A DNA stretch of 64,000 nt, from positions 1,370,146-1,434,145 of the forward strand of contig OU744447.1 of NCBI GenBank assembly GCA_916610825.1. Direction: 5' to 3'. Positions 33,701 through 44,300 of this stretch are shown piece after piece; position 1 is the stretch's first letter; each line of letters starts with the position of its first letter. This DNA comes from Haliclystus octoradiatus. Taxonomy: Eukaryota; Cnidaria; Staurozoa; Stauromedusae; Haliclystidae. Both the position numbers and the translations under genes were made by a program. The notes under the pieces were generated by a model. The model saw only the letters and a list, made by a program, of their open reading frames with translations. It had not been told where the DNA came from and did no database searches.

Positions 33701-36162
33701 AACTGATGAATTTGTTCATGAACTTTTTTGTAGGGGTCATGAAGTGTTAAAAATGACTTTATGAACTGTTCAGAAATTTTATTAATACTTATTTTTAGTT
33801 CATGAGGGTCATAGTTCTTTCATTGTTTCACAGGGGCTGGATATCACTCGCTGCGGCAAATATCATTTTTTTATTATTAAACCTGTATTCCACTTTTCAG
33901 CTTAGCATGTGCGACCCTAGGTGGTGATTGGTCTATTTTCTAACTCGTGAAATTATTTGTGATGTCTTATTGAAAAATTATTAAAAATGATTCGCTCATC
34001 ATTTTGCATGTAAATTACACATATGTGTACTGTATCAAGTGGTGTATTTTGTTTATATAATAGATGAAACAACATTGCTAGCGCATCATTCCATTCGCTA
34101 AACAAGGTCAAAATATTAGAATTATCTAAAATTAGATTTTATTAAAAATTAGAAATCAGACTCTAGCAATGTTTTGTCTTATAATGATTCGTAACATGTT
34201 TCAGTTACGGCATACAGTCCACTTGGATCTGGTGATCGACCATGGGCAAAACCGGATGACCCTCGTGTCTTAGACGATGAAACCCTGAAAACAATAGCTG
34301 CAAAGTATAACAAATCCGTTGCTCAACTCTGCATTACATTTCAAATTCAAAGAAATATCACAGTCATCCCGAAAAGCTCCAACATGGAGAGAATCAAGCA
34401 GAATTTTGATGTAAGTTTATCATCTAAAGGCATTATTTATTTGGATTTTTTCACCTAGATGCTAGCTAGGGTTTATTGCAATGGGGCGATTAGCTATGAA
34501 AAAGGCTGATAACACAGTAGGGTGGGCAATCCCTTTAGAAAATAGTTCATGAACGTTAATTGGTTTAATTTTTTCAAACTGTTAAAATGTATATATCGCC
34601 TTTTAGTCACACAACGGATTTGGATTAAACTTTTTTTCTATTTGTACATGTCACTGTTGCGTTTTTGCATAGCGTGATTCTTTCCCCGTTAAAATTGGCG
34701 TTAACATGGCATTTTGAAGATTTTCGTGTCCCACTTTTCAAAAACAAAAAGGGAACAATATATTCTACCATAAGACTGTTTGACAGTAATGTTCAGCTAA
34801 CATCGCTGCCTGCGTTTCAGTTGCTACACGGGAAACGAAAGGCGGAATCGGTTTACTTTTTCAGTTAAATGTTTAACTGTTCATTTTGATCTTGCTAGCT
34901 ACTTTTATCATATTATTACATATTCTAAAAAGAGCTATTTACCTTCAAAGTTGTAAGTTTTCGTTTTCAAAAATTGATTGAATATTCAAGAGCTTAAAAT
35001 GGTACACTAATCCATTAAATTTCTATGAAAAGTTAATTAATGAGCTTATTTTGCAGGCGGTTAAACAGACAATTCGTTAACCAGTGAACAACACATTTAC
35101 TAACAGTTTATGAAAAATTAATTGACGTTTAACGACCCAATTTTTACAAACCTTTTCATTCTTTATTCGCAAATTTTTATGAACAATTAATTAACTTTTT
35201 TTAAGCAGCTCAATTCCCCTGCGAAAAACAGTCCAGAGGTTCATGACCAGTTCACGAACAGTTTATGAACGTTAAACTGATCCAACTTTCTTGAACTGTT
35301 CATGAACAGTTCATGAACCTTCACAGACAGTTGATAAACAATTCATGAAAATTTAGGTTCATGAACTCCTGAACTGTTTTTTGCAGGGGATAAATTGCCA
35401 TGAAAAGTTCATGAAAACTGCGCCAATATTAGTTTTATGAACAGTTCATGAATTCATGATCTGTTTTCTCAGGGTGTGTCATTAATTGAATGTTTTTCTT
35501 TGAAGGTGCTTGACTTTAAAATCAGCGATGAAGATATGACGGCAATACTTGGTTTGCATAGACCATGGAGAGCTTGTGTTCCTATGATAGTGGTAAGTTA
35601 TAGTTAATAGCTATCACCCGCGAAAAAAAGTTCATGAGTTCGCGAAGGTTGAATTGCCCAAAAGGTCATGAACTTTTCATGAACTTTCAGGCAATCTCAC
35701 ATTTATGAACCGGTTCATGAACTTTTCGTGACTGTTCATGAACTGATTATGAACGGATATGAATTGATCGTATTATGATTGGTTTGCTTTTAAAACAAGT
35801 TCTTCAAATGATTCGGAAGAAGATAATAATTTATTGACCACCTAATAGCCCAAGTTCCTTTATGATTGGTAGATATTTTCTATGGGACCATACTACCGGT
35901 ACTACACATATAGTAGTTTTGCAATAAAGAAAAAACCCATTCAAATCAATTAGTATTAGATTATAAATGATTTGAAACAATTTTTATTGTAGGCCTACAA
36001 ACAATTTTTGTAGTATTTCCAATAGCATATAAAATCATAACATAAGTATAAATAGTGTTTTTATCAAAAATAAAATCTTGTTTATGATCTATCTAGGTTG
36101 ATGGAAAACCAGTGTCTCGGGATGGTGGACATAAATTTTACCCATTTCATGAAGAATTCTAA
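24587..36162 (+). CDS. akr1a1: Aldo-keto reductase, AKR1A1-type (six exons, complete)
   Basis: Exons 24587-24784, 28321-28594, 30985-31125, 34205-34410, 35506-35592 and 36097-36162 splice in phase to 972 nt, giving 323 residues plus stop; AKR1A1 enzymes have about 325. The product should be a cytosolic NADPH-dependent reductase turning aldehydes, including sugar-derived ones, into alcohols. Catalytic residues are all present: Asp46, Tyr51, Lys78 and His111 (in LIHWP). The family motifs [34 protein letters not shown] and IPKSS are clear, and the C-terminus resembles AKR1A1 ([12 protein letters not shown]). Start: first Met before [15 protein letters not shown], which matches the family's N-terminus; an upstream in-frame ATG at 24506 lies in poorer context. 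No AATAAA was seen directly after the stop. Confidence 0.93.
24785..26499. other. AKR intron 1, first part; nothing recognised
   Basis: No exon needed here, because exons 1 and 2 join directly in phase. TTTTCGTGATGGAGTTTC occurs twice, near 25973 and 26138. No transposon ends were recognised. Confidence 0.5.
26500..26703. mobile_element. GTTCATGAAC-type palindromic MITE
   Basis: First copy of the family from the left. Begins CCCCTGCGAAAAACAGTTC, contains five or more GTTCATGAAC decamers and both GTTAAATGGC arms, and ends CTGAACTGTTTTTGCACGGG. Confidence 0.9.
26824..27960 (+). mobile_element. 1.3-kb TA-type element, copy 1 (3' end replaced by a hairpin)
   Basis: Begins GGGCGATTCCATCAGAAGTG and runs nearly identical to 54302-55450, including GAGAGCGTCGAGTTGGCCGC and repeated GTCAGTCAGACACG. 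The CAGT end is lost on the left. On the right, homology stops at GTCAGTCAGTCAGTC, just before the hairpin at 28008-28170. Confidence 0.8.
28008..28170. repeat. Long hairpin (arms of about 64 bp)
   Basis: AATAAACCTCCAGACTGTCT and TTTACATATGTAGTAGAACC in the left arm pair with GGTTCTTCTACATATGTAAA and CTGGAGGTTTATT in the right arm. The loop is about 30 bp and contains a T run. Likely a foldback element inserted at the end of the 26824 element, 150 bp before AKR exon 2. Confidence 0.85.
28321..28594 (+). CDS. akr1a1: AKR exon 2
   Basis: Acceptor GTTTGATTTTTAG, donor GTAAGT. Residues 67-157 and a split Gly codon. Carries Lys78 in [10 protein letters not shown] and His111 in [11 protein letters not shown], plus [17 protein letters not shown]. 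Confidence 0.95.
28838..29048 (-). mobile_element. SINE family 1, internally deleted copy
   Basis: Reverse copy in AKR intron 2. It keeps the tRNA-like head (GAGCTAATCCTCC in plus orientation) and the tail, but lacks about 150 bp of the middle compared with 8075-8440. Confidence 0.75.
29228..30527. mobile_element. 1.3-kb element with about 20-bp inverted ends
   Basis: GACAAATTCGGCTAAGAAATC at the left and, inverted, GATTCTATAGCCGAATTTGTC at the right; both ends are followed inward by CACATGAC/CACGTGAC words. No clear target duplication and no coding capacity. Lies in AKR intron 2. Confidence 0.6.
30654..30828. mobile_element. GTTCATGAAC-type MITE, complete, TA-flanked
   Basis: CCCCTGTGAAAACAGTTCAGG to CTGAACTGTTTTTCACAGGGG with TA on both sides. 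Nearly perfect palindrome around the centre. Confidence 0.92.
30985..31125 (+). CDS. akr1a1: AKR exon 3
   Basis: Acceptor TTTTCCTGTTTTAG, donor GTATGT. Begins with the second part of a Gly codon and reads [13 protein letters not shown], then [13 protein letters not shown]. It ends with one T that joins TT of exon 4 to form Phe. Confidence 0.92.
31222..31420. mobile_element. GTTCATGAAC-type MITE with three internal tandem units
   Basis: Starts CCCCTGTGAAAACAGTTTG. AACAGTTTGTGAACGTTAAA followed by CGGCGCAATTTTCTTG is repeated three times in a row. The right end is decayed. Confidence 0.75.
31475..31745 (+). repeat. Direct duplication of about 135 bp
   Basis: TTTTGCAGGAATGAACATTA and its following sequence to TTGTAGGCCTATA occur twice in tandem, at about 31478-31610 and 31613-31745, with only one or two differences, so the duplication is young. 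The unit contains half of a GTTCATGAAC-type MITE. Confidence 0.9.
32916..33837. mobile_element. GTTCATGAAC-type MITE split by a larger palindromic element
   Basis: CCCCTGCGAAAACAGTTCATG at 32916 and GTTTCACAGGGG at about 33826 are the outer ends. Between about 33040 and 33710 is another inverted repeat: CAAGTCCTGCTTACTTTGAT with GGGACTTGTGTCCTTTG on the left, mirrored by AAAGGACACAAGTCTCAC and AAGTGAGACTTGGAGC on the right. Confidence 0.6.
34205..34410 (+). CDS. akr1a1: AKR exon 4
   Basis: Acceptor CATGTTTCAG, donor GTAAGT. Contains [19 protein letters not shown] and the NADPH-binding [13 protein letters not shown] segment. Phase 1 in, 0 out. Confidence 0.95.
34588..34760 (+). repeat. Dispersed repeat, copy 1
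   Basis: CACAACGGATTTGGAT, CATGTCACTGTTGC and the following GTTAAAATTG/TTTTGAAGATT words recur at 60147-60305 in the same orientation. Confidence 0.7.
35216..35389. mobile_element. GTTCATGAAC-type MITE
   Basis: CCCCTGCGAAAAACAGTCCAG to CTGAACTGTTTTTTGCAGGGG in AKR intron 4. A half copy follows directly, to about 35475. Confidence 0.88.
35506..35592 (+). CDS. akr1a1: AKR exon 5
   Basis: 29 codons between acceptor TTTTTCTTTGAAG and donor [21 protein letters not shown] then [12 protein letters not shown], the last helix region before the C-terminal loop. Confidence 0.92.
35618..35760. mobile_element. GTTCATGAAC-type MITE, one end decayed
   Basis: ACCCGCGAAAAAAAGTTCATG, followed by several TTCATGAAC units 25 bp after AKR exon 5. 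No second terminal repeat. Confidence 0.65.
36097..36162 (+). CDS. akr1a1: AKR exon 6 (C-terminus and stop)
   Basis: 21 codons plus TAA after acceptor [31 protein letters not shown] then F. This substrate-loop tail is close to vertebrate AKR1A1 tails and supports the subfamily call. Confidence 0.92.
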   Translation, partial: VDGKPVSRDGGHKFYPFHEEF

Positions 36163-37540
36163 CTAGTTTTGAAAAATGAATAGCAATTTATAAAATTATA
36201 TTATGGGTAAAACAAACAGAATTAATTGTAGACAAAATGTTTTGTGATAAATCAAATCACAAGGCGTCAAAATCACATATTGTTTTCTTGGTATTTTTGA
36301 GGTGTGTTTTCTGAGTAGAGCTTATTTCTTTTACTATTATTATTAAAACTTCCGGCAATTTCCCTCCCCTGTTAGTACCCAATAGTAGCTCCATGCGCTT
36401 AATTTGTGTAGCCTTTTATCAGGCTTTTTACAGTGTAGTAGTTGTATTTGCAATAGTATAGGATGTTGGACCACAGGGTCTTAGGTGCATTTCTGACAGG
36501 AGCCCTATTTCTTCACTTTGAATATTAAAACTATTATAACATACGTCGTAGACTGCAAGAAGAACGACAATTTTAGAAGTCATGCAAGTGAGAGATGACA
36601 GACCCGCAATAGATTCATGTCTGTTGCATTTTGCAAAGTCATTTATCTTTCACACATGGCTACTCTAAATATCTAACATTGCGAAGTAATCTGGTTAAAT
36701 ATATTTTCAAGCAAGAATGCTTATATAAAAAATGACCGATGGGCTCTACGCGTTTTTGTGCCTGAAATTATGAAGCCATGACTGACATTGATCGTTGAAT
36801 TACTCAGCTTTACTCAAAATTAAGCTTGTAGGGACCACCCGATAAATCTTTCTTTCCTGGAAAACCCAATCCCATCCAATGAATAACCATGACAACAACC
36901 AATTAACGGACGGCAATGGAATAGATATTTACTCTGGTCTCTAAGTTGATTTTTCCTCTTACCAATCAATGATCAAAGGAAGGCAATCAGATAAAAGTTT
37001 AACATAATCAAGGTTGATAATACATTTATACAAACTGCTAGAAAGGACTAATAATTATAGCATCTACTTTTCATGATACTGATCCGGAGGAGGGCAATGG
37101 AGGCAACTGGTCCACAGCAGATCCTAAGCAGATCCTTCTGGGCCTTTTATATACAAGACGCTCTGGTCTACAATACTGTTGTCTCCAATGTCACAAAAGG
37201 CTTTTGAAGGAATGGTGCTGATGTGTGCTCCATGTTGGGTCCAGAAGAATTAATTTAAATAAACTACTCGTATAAAACTTCTTAATAAATTCTCCAATAT
37301 TGAAAAGAAGGCATTTGATTTTTTTGTTTTGTTGAAATTTTTCTTTGTACAGTCAGTCAACGCTTTAGTGGAAGAAATCCTGTATTAATAGATTTTCAAC
37401 AGAATTCGTACTAAATTAATATTATTGAAGTGCGAATTCCTGTCTTTATCCAATTTCATTGTTTCCATAATGTTTACCAAATGTCTCTTCTGGTTGCGTA
37501 TTCTATAAGCCGATTAAGCCTAAAGTAAGTGATTAAATAA
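36163..37540. other. AKR 3' flank, no gene seen
   Basis: Contains the AKR 3' UTR of unknown length and a SINE family 2 fragment. No exon of either neighbouring gene recognised. Confidence 0.5.
36455..36505 (+). mobile_element. SINE family 2 fragment
   Basis: GGATGTTGGACCACAGGGTC matches the middle of the tRNA-like head of the copy at 51035, then degrades. Confidence 0.45.
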
Positions 37541-38272
37541 GACGGTATCGCCCTACCGAAGGCATCGCACCATTCCTTCATTTCTAGAGAAGTGGCTTTA
37601 ATCACTGGCAACAATGATTAAAATGCTCTTTATTCAATCTCAGTCATAACACTGTATATCAATTTCAACATATTTCATGGCAGATAATTACCTTGATTTT
37701 CAATGCGTCACAGCTACTCACAATGCAATTCCCTATAGGACCATTCCATCCGCCATCCTTAGATCAGACCTTCCAACTTGAGATTTGAAAAATAGTAAGA
37801 TTTTTGAAATTCTGTATTTTGGAGATAAAATATAGGGGCCACCCCAAAGGGATGGCTCAATTATAAGGTGTTTGGATTCAGAATGGCTTGAAATGAAAAT
37901 TTACGACATCATTTTGAATAATATTGACACTTGAAAACATAAAAGTAGTTCAGAAACAACAACTAAAATAATCCAACAGAGTATATATTAAGATGTTGAG
38001 CATTAATTAGATTATCAAAGAGATTATACACAGAAAGTAGGGACATTTTCTCGAGATTGGATTTTGCCGTGAGAAAATGAGAGAAACAGTGAGACTGTGA
38101 GAATCAGTGTAAAAGCGTGAGACTGACGGCATGCCGTGAGACTTGGAAGGTCTGTCTTAAATGGTAATCATTTGATGTTTCAGATAGAGTCAAAGCTGAG
38201 TTGACCTTTGGGGGATTAGAACAACAGTTAACCAGATATGATCAGATCTGAAGTTAGTTTGCTATGTCATCA
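37541..38272 (-). mobile_element. SINE family 1 split by a nested element
   Basis: Reverse copy between the AKR and PARP-like genes, from GACGGTATCGCCCTACCGAA to the degraded tRNA-like head near 38270. It is interrupted at 37765-38154 by another inverted-repeat element; the SINE resumes exactly at ATGGTAATCATTTGATG. Confidence 0.75.
37765..38154. mobile_element. 390-bp inverted-repeat element nested in a SINE
   Basis: Ends CAGACCTTCCAACTTGAGA and, at the right, GAGACTTGGAAGGTCTG. Flanks CCTTAGAT and TCTTAAAT are an imperfect 8-bp duplication of the SINE target, suggesting a hAT-like element. The second half repeats GTGAGAC/GAGAAA words. Confidence 0.7.
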
Positions 38273-38417
38273 ATTCACTGAGTTCATGAACCATAAGAAT
38301 AGTTTATTAACTTAATGAAAATTCACAAAGTGTTCACGAAGAGTTCATATGCAGTTTATGAACGCTAAATTATTGACCTAAATTTCATAAACTGTTCACA
38401 AACATTTTATGAAAACT

Positions 38418-38522
38418 TCCCTTGCGAGAAACAGTTCAGGAGTTTATGAACAGTTCATTAACACTAAATAGCCCAACATTTTTATGAACTGTTCATGAAC
38501 TCTGAACCGTTTTTTCCAGGGG
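38418..38522. mobile_element. GTTCATGAAC-type MITE, short copy
   Basis: CCCTTGCGAGAAACAGTTCAG to CTGAACCGTTTTTTCCAGGGG; a decayed half copy precedes it from 38276. Confidence 0.8.
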
Positions 38523-38759
38523 CTGGATATCCAAGTTCATGAACTGTGTTGGCACTTCTGTCCTGGAATTCACTACACCACTGAGTACTCTTCCTCAGTA
38601 TTTTAGGGGTTTGACCCATATGAGTGTCCTTGTGTTTTCGGAAGTTGAAATGATTTCCCAGAGAACATTGAAAATGTGTGGACTCAGAAAATTCTTAATA
38701 ATTAATGTAAACAACATTTTTGAACTAGCTATACATAGTTGAACGAAGGTCCTTTTAGC

Positions 38760-40140
38760 CAATATTTCAAAGAATCAATTTGACAAGCTTAAAATAGCCA
38801 TAATTGGCATTGGAATACGGTTTCAACCAATCAGACAGATATTTAAATCATCAAATATATTTTAACAAACACTGTACATATAATTCTCTGTATACCTTTA
38901 AACCTCCAAATAAGTTAATAAATTTCTTAAAGCTTCACAATTGTACTAACTATCCAACATTAATGTAATTGGTTTCCCAAAATTCAATCATCCGGGTATT
39001 ACTTTGGCGTTGCATGCTTCTGTAATTCAATCAGACATATTGGGAGTGCCTATAGAAGACAAATCAAATGTACAATTTACGATGGGATTCAACTATACCG
39101 GATAGCCATCTGAGCGCAGTTATTTTCTTACCGGGTAGGCATACAAATTACTCTAGACTATAGCAAAGTAATCTGGTATGCAAGGGTTCTTTTGCTGAGC
39201 AAAATTCGCTCTGCTACGAACTAGGGGTAACAATTGATCCAGCACTTCCAACTCTAAGCGTTGTAATATAATCGATCGAATTCAGTATTATTGCCGCTAA
39301 TGCCGTCAGGTTGATATGCCAAACATTTTGTTGCTAAGACAAAGCTTATCAGCAGCTAGTGAATTATCAAACGCAAAGCGTTTTGATTTGTGTTGTTGTC
39401 TGAATTGTGCTAGTGGATTCCAACAATCAACGGGGAATAATTTTTAGTATTTATATATATTTATTCGGTACGATTTCTATCAGATCTTACAACTGTTAAG
39501 GAATATGTAGCACAATTTGCATGCATTACACAAGGACCGATGGTATGATGGTTATTCAATCAATGATTAATCAATCCAAATTATTGATTTCTACCTTGTT
39601 TAACAGTGTTTTGGAGCCAATTACCAAATTACGATGAATTCAGTTCTATCCTCATTGATTGGTAATCGGTGATGAACCATCCAATTGTGAATGTCACTGA
39701 CACAGTCCTGCAATGCTTTGACAGCAGTCTCTTGATTATTTTCACACATGCCTGATGGTAGTATGACGGTAGATGATTACCAAATGCTCATGATTATGCT
39801 GACGGTATCCAGCTGTATCTTTCAAACCATAAAGCACGTGTGAAAAGAATCAAGAGACTACTATCGAAGCATTGCAAGACTGCGTCAATTCAGTCACACC
39901 GAAAATGATTATAACAAATACCGGTATAGGGTAGCTTCAATTACAAGAAGTCCTAAAATTTCATTAGGATGAACTTACTTGATTAGAATTAAAAACCACA
40001 TATTGATGAGTCGTTTCATCATGTAAACCATTTTCAATTACACCAGGTATCTGAATATTCAAGTTAAGAAACACAATAGAAGTCAAGTAAGAAAGCTGAT
40101 ATGGAAGCCTTAAAGTAGCCTAACATAATTCATGCACAAT
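38760..40140. other. Intergenic, no gene seen
   Basis: AT-rich. Near 39715-39890 a pair of related blocks in opposite orientation (CAATGCTTTGACAGCAGTCT and inverted GACTACTATCGAAGCATTG) indicates another foldback repeat. Confidence 0.45.
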
Positions 40141-40313
40141 ATCCACCGTAGCGGCGTAGCCCCTATGAAAAAAGTTTATGAATGTTAAATGGCTCAATTT
40201 TCATAAAGTGTTCATGGGTTTGTTCAATACTCTGTGCAAATTAGGACAGGGTTTGATTCCTCGTTGGTGCACACATGTTTATCGTAGTAATGTATTCAAT
40301 TGTTTGTAAATCC

Positions 40314-40590
40314 CCCGCAGAAAAAAGTTCAGGAGTTCCTGGACAGTTCATGAACGTGAAATTTTCCCAAGCATTCATGAACTGTTTATGAACAGGTCAT
40401 GAGCAGTTCATGAGCTTTCAGGCAATTTCGCATTCATGAATCAGTTTATGAACCAATTCATGAAGTGTTCATGAACTATTTGTGACTGTTCATGAACTGT
40501 TGATGAACCGACAAAAAATATTCATGAATTGACAACTGTTTATGAAGTACATGAATTGTTCATGAACTCATGGATTTTTTTCACAGGGGA
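40314..40590. mobile_element. GTTCATGAAC-type MITE, expanded
   Basis: CCCCCGCAGAAAAAAGTTCAG to GATTTTTTTCACAGGGG with more than eight decamer repeats in between. A half copy lies just upstream at 40158-40235. Confidence 0.8.
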
Positions 40591-40864
40591 CGTCACCCCT
40601 ATCAACCGCTATCAACAAGCACAAATGTGCTTACGGGGTGACTGTCAGTCATTGACTGCAAAACCTAATATTATTATAAACAGTTTAATTGAAGTTTGTA
40701 AAAATTATGAACTCAACTAATTTTTTCATAAAGGAATAAAAGTTGTAATTCTAACTCACCAAAATAGAATTATTTCCATCAGGACATCTTAATCTAAAAA
40801 TTATGGAAAAGTGCCAAGTTAAATTATCAGAAAAGAATTTCATTTTTCTAATATTAGGGACATG

Positions 40865-40990
40865 AAAAAGGTCTGAAAAAGGGTATGACTTCTGGAATTC
40901 GAGAACATTTGTAAAAATTGAATTTCCTCTGAATTTGTTTTAACATTCCGAAATCGAGGATCCGAAGATCCCCACTTTAGCTGGGCCCTG
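40865..40990 (+). mobile_element. hAT-type MITE, degraded
   Basis: Contains CTTCTGGAATTC, TTTCCTCTGAATTTG and an end like GATCCCCACTTTAGCTGGGCCCTG, as in the 12351 copy. The 5' terminal repeat is decayed. Confidence 0.5.
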
Positions 40991-41076
40991 ATCAAGAGGT
41001 AACTGTTCCAGGCAAGGTGCTTGGATGGTGGGATTCAGCTATTGTGGACACAAGCTGACTGCAAGAGAGGCCAGGC

Positions 41077-41180
41077 CTGCAAAAAAACAGTCCAGGAGTT
41101 CATAAACAGTTCACAAAGGTTAAATGGCCCCAGATTTTCACGAACTGTTCATGAACTATTGGACTGTTTTACGCATGGGC
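41077..41180. mobile_element. GTTCATGAAC-type MITE, short copy
   Basis: CCTGCAAAAAAACAGTCCAGG to ATTGGACTGTTTTACGCATGG, 65 bp beyond the stop of the PARP-like gene and so possibly in its 3' UTR. Confidence 0.75.
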
Positions 41181-41244
41181 ACCACCAAACACCAATCACA
41201 CTGATAATACAGTGGTTGGAATCTAATATACTATTTTTTTTACA

Positions 41245-41382
41245 TTAATAGTTGGGTAATGGGAGGAGAGGAGGGTGTGAAAGAAATCCCCACCCTCTTC
41301 CGATCCATGATTGATACTGGTGATACAATTGATCAAATTCTACCACCAAATAATCATCAATTGGTTGGAAGGAAGCGTTCAT
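41245..41382 (-). CDS. PARP-like gene last exon
   Basis: 45 codons plus TAA after acceptor CCTGACATCTTGATGCAG. MNASFQPIDDYLVVEFDQLY then HQYQSWI is the final PARP strand pair; a Gly/Pro-rich tail of about 18 residues follows. The position of the catalytic Glu holds Asp. Confidence 0.65.
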   Translation of the reverse strand: MNASFQPIDDYLVVEFDQLYHQYQSWIGRGWGFLSHPPLLPLPNY

Positions 41383-44300
41383 CTGCATCAAGATGTCAGG
41401 AATAACAACAATTGTGTGAGTGTAAGCATGAATATGCAGGAGATTCTGAGTTGAACATTCCGAGACTCAAATGATGAATTGGAGCAAACTTGGCTGACCA
41501 GAGAAGCAAGTTGATTGACGCCGACGTCAGATTAGAATGATAATATGCAAATTCACTGCACACGATCTGCTTGAAGCCGACGTCAGAGCAGTATGATGAT
41601 ATGAAAATTGATTGCACGAGACATGAATATCAAGATAGAGTGGGATTTACCCAGAACATTTGGTATTATGAGGATGGGATTAGTTTTGAAATAAAAAAGC
41701 ATGTGCAATAATGAGATCTCTGAGCCTTAGATGCCCAGTTGAAGATGTGATCATCGGATATCTACCCCTGCGAAAAACAGTCCAGGAGTTCCTGAACAGT
41801 TCATCAACAGTTCATGAACGTTAAATTGCTCTAATTTTCCTGAACTGTACATAAACTGTTCATGAATTGTTCCTGAACTCCTGAACTGTTTTCGCAGGGG
41901 TATTCCCAGGAAATTACCATATTGACATGTCATGTCAATCACCTAATATCACCTGGATTACATTCCACAGTATTTATTCCCCAAAAGACACACACAACGT
42001 TAATCACCTTTTGAAGTCTCTTTTCACAACCGATAGTATTTCACCAAGTGCAACTTTCACCAACAGAATGCAACCGCCCTAGCAAATTGACAATTTATTC
42101 AGACATATGATAATCAGAGGGCTGACAAATGATTGCAGACGTCTAGGGAAGTCAAATACACTGATATGCCATATGTACAATGCAAATTATGAATTTATGT
42201 TTTTCGTTAATTTTTTATCTTAGCCAATCAGTGACGCGCCTGACTTTCTCACACGCGAAGAAAACGATACGTCAGTGCATAATGCTTATTATGTGTGAGA
42301 AAAATGCGTATATATGCTTATTACGTCGCATATATTTTATTCATCTATTGATTGGCAAAAATTTTAAAAAAGGAAGAAGAAAATAAAATTTGTTATTGAA
42401 TTGGTTTGGTTATCATGTGTGAGAAAAATGCTACGTCACATATATTTTATTCACCTATTGATTGGCAAAAATTTTAAAAAAGGAAGAAGAAAATAAAATT
42501 TGTTATTGAATTGGTTTGGTTATCATGTGTGAGAAAAATGCTACGTCGCATATATTTTATTCACCTATTGATTGGCAAAAATTTTAAAAAAGGAAGAAGA
42601 AAATAAAATTTGTTATTGAATTGGTTTGGTTATCATGTGTGAGAAAAATGCTACGTCGCATATATTTTATTCACCTATTGATTGGCAAAAATTTTAAAAA
42701 AGGAAGAAGAAAATAAAATTTGTTATTGAATTGGTTTGGTTATCATGTGTGAGAAAAATGCTACGTCACATATATTTTATTCACCTATTGATTGGCAAAA
42801 ATTTTAAAAAAGGAAGAAGAAAATAAAATTTGTTATTGAATTGGTTTGGTTATCATGTGTGAGAAAAATGCTACGTCGCATATATTTTATTCACCTATTG
42901 ATTGGCAAAAATTTTAAAAAAGGAAGAAGAAAATAAAATTTGTTATTGAATTGGTTTGGTTATCATGTGTGAGAAAAATGCTACGTCGCATATATTTTAT
43001 TCACCTATTGATTGGCAAAAAGTTTAAAAAAGGAAGAAGAAAATAAAATTTGTTATTGAATTGGTTTGGTTATCATGTGTGAGAAAAATGCTACGTCGCA
43101 TATATTTTATTCACCTATTGATTGGCAAAAATTTTAAAAAAGGAAGAAGAAAATAAAATTTGTTATTGAATTGGTTTGGTTATCATGTGTGAGAAAAATG
43201 CTACGTCGCATATATTTTATTCACCTATTGATTGGCAAAAATTTTAAAAAAGGAAGAAGAAAATAAAATTTGTTATTGAATTGGTTTGGTTATCATGTGT
43301 GAGAAAAATGCTACGTCGCATATATTTTATTCACCTATTGATTGGCAAAAATTTTAAAAAAGGAAGAAGAAAATAAAATTTGTTATTGAATTGGTTTGGT
43401 TATCATGCGTGAGAAAAATGCTATGTCGCATATATTTTATTCACCTATTGATTGGCAAAAATTTTAAAAAAGGAAGAAGAAAATAAAATTTGTTATTGAA
43501 TTGGTTTGGTTGTCATGTGTGAGAAAAATGCTACGTCACATATATTTTATTCACCTATTGATTGGCAAAAATTTTAAAAAAGGAAGAAGAAAATAAAATT
43601 TGTTATTGAATTGGTTTGGTTATCATGTGTGAGAAAAATGCTACGTCACATATATTTTATTCACCTATTGATTGGCAAAAATTTTAAAAAAGGAAGAAGA
43701 AAATAAAATTTGTTATTGAATTGGTTTGGTTATCATGTGTGAGAAAAATGCTACGTCGCATATATTTTATTCACCTATTGATTGGCAAAAATTTTAAAAA
43801 AGGAAGAAGAAAATAAAATTTGTTATTGAATTGGTTTGGTTATCATGCGTGAGAAAAATGCTATGTCGCATATATTTTATTCACCTATTGATTGGCAAAA
43901 ATTTTAAAAAAGGAAGAAGAAAATAAAATTTGTTATTGAATTGGTTTGGTTGTCATGTGTGAGAAAAATGCTACGTCACATATATTTTATTCACCTATTG
44001 ATTGGCAAAAATTTTAAAAAAGGAAGAAGAAAATAAAATTTGTTATTGAATTGGTTTGGTTATCATGTGTGAGAAAAATGCTACGTCGCATATATTTTAT
44101 TCACCTATTGATTGGCAAAAATTTTTAAAAAGGAAGAAGAAAATAAAATTTGTTATTGAATTGGTTTGGTTATCATGTGTGAGAAAAATGCTACGTCGCA
44201 TATATTTTATTCACCTATTGATTGGCAAAAATTTTAAAAAAGGAAGAAGAAAATAAAATTTGTTATTGAATTGGTTTGGTTATCATGTGTGAGAAAAATG

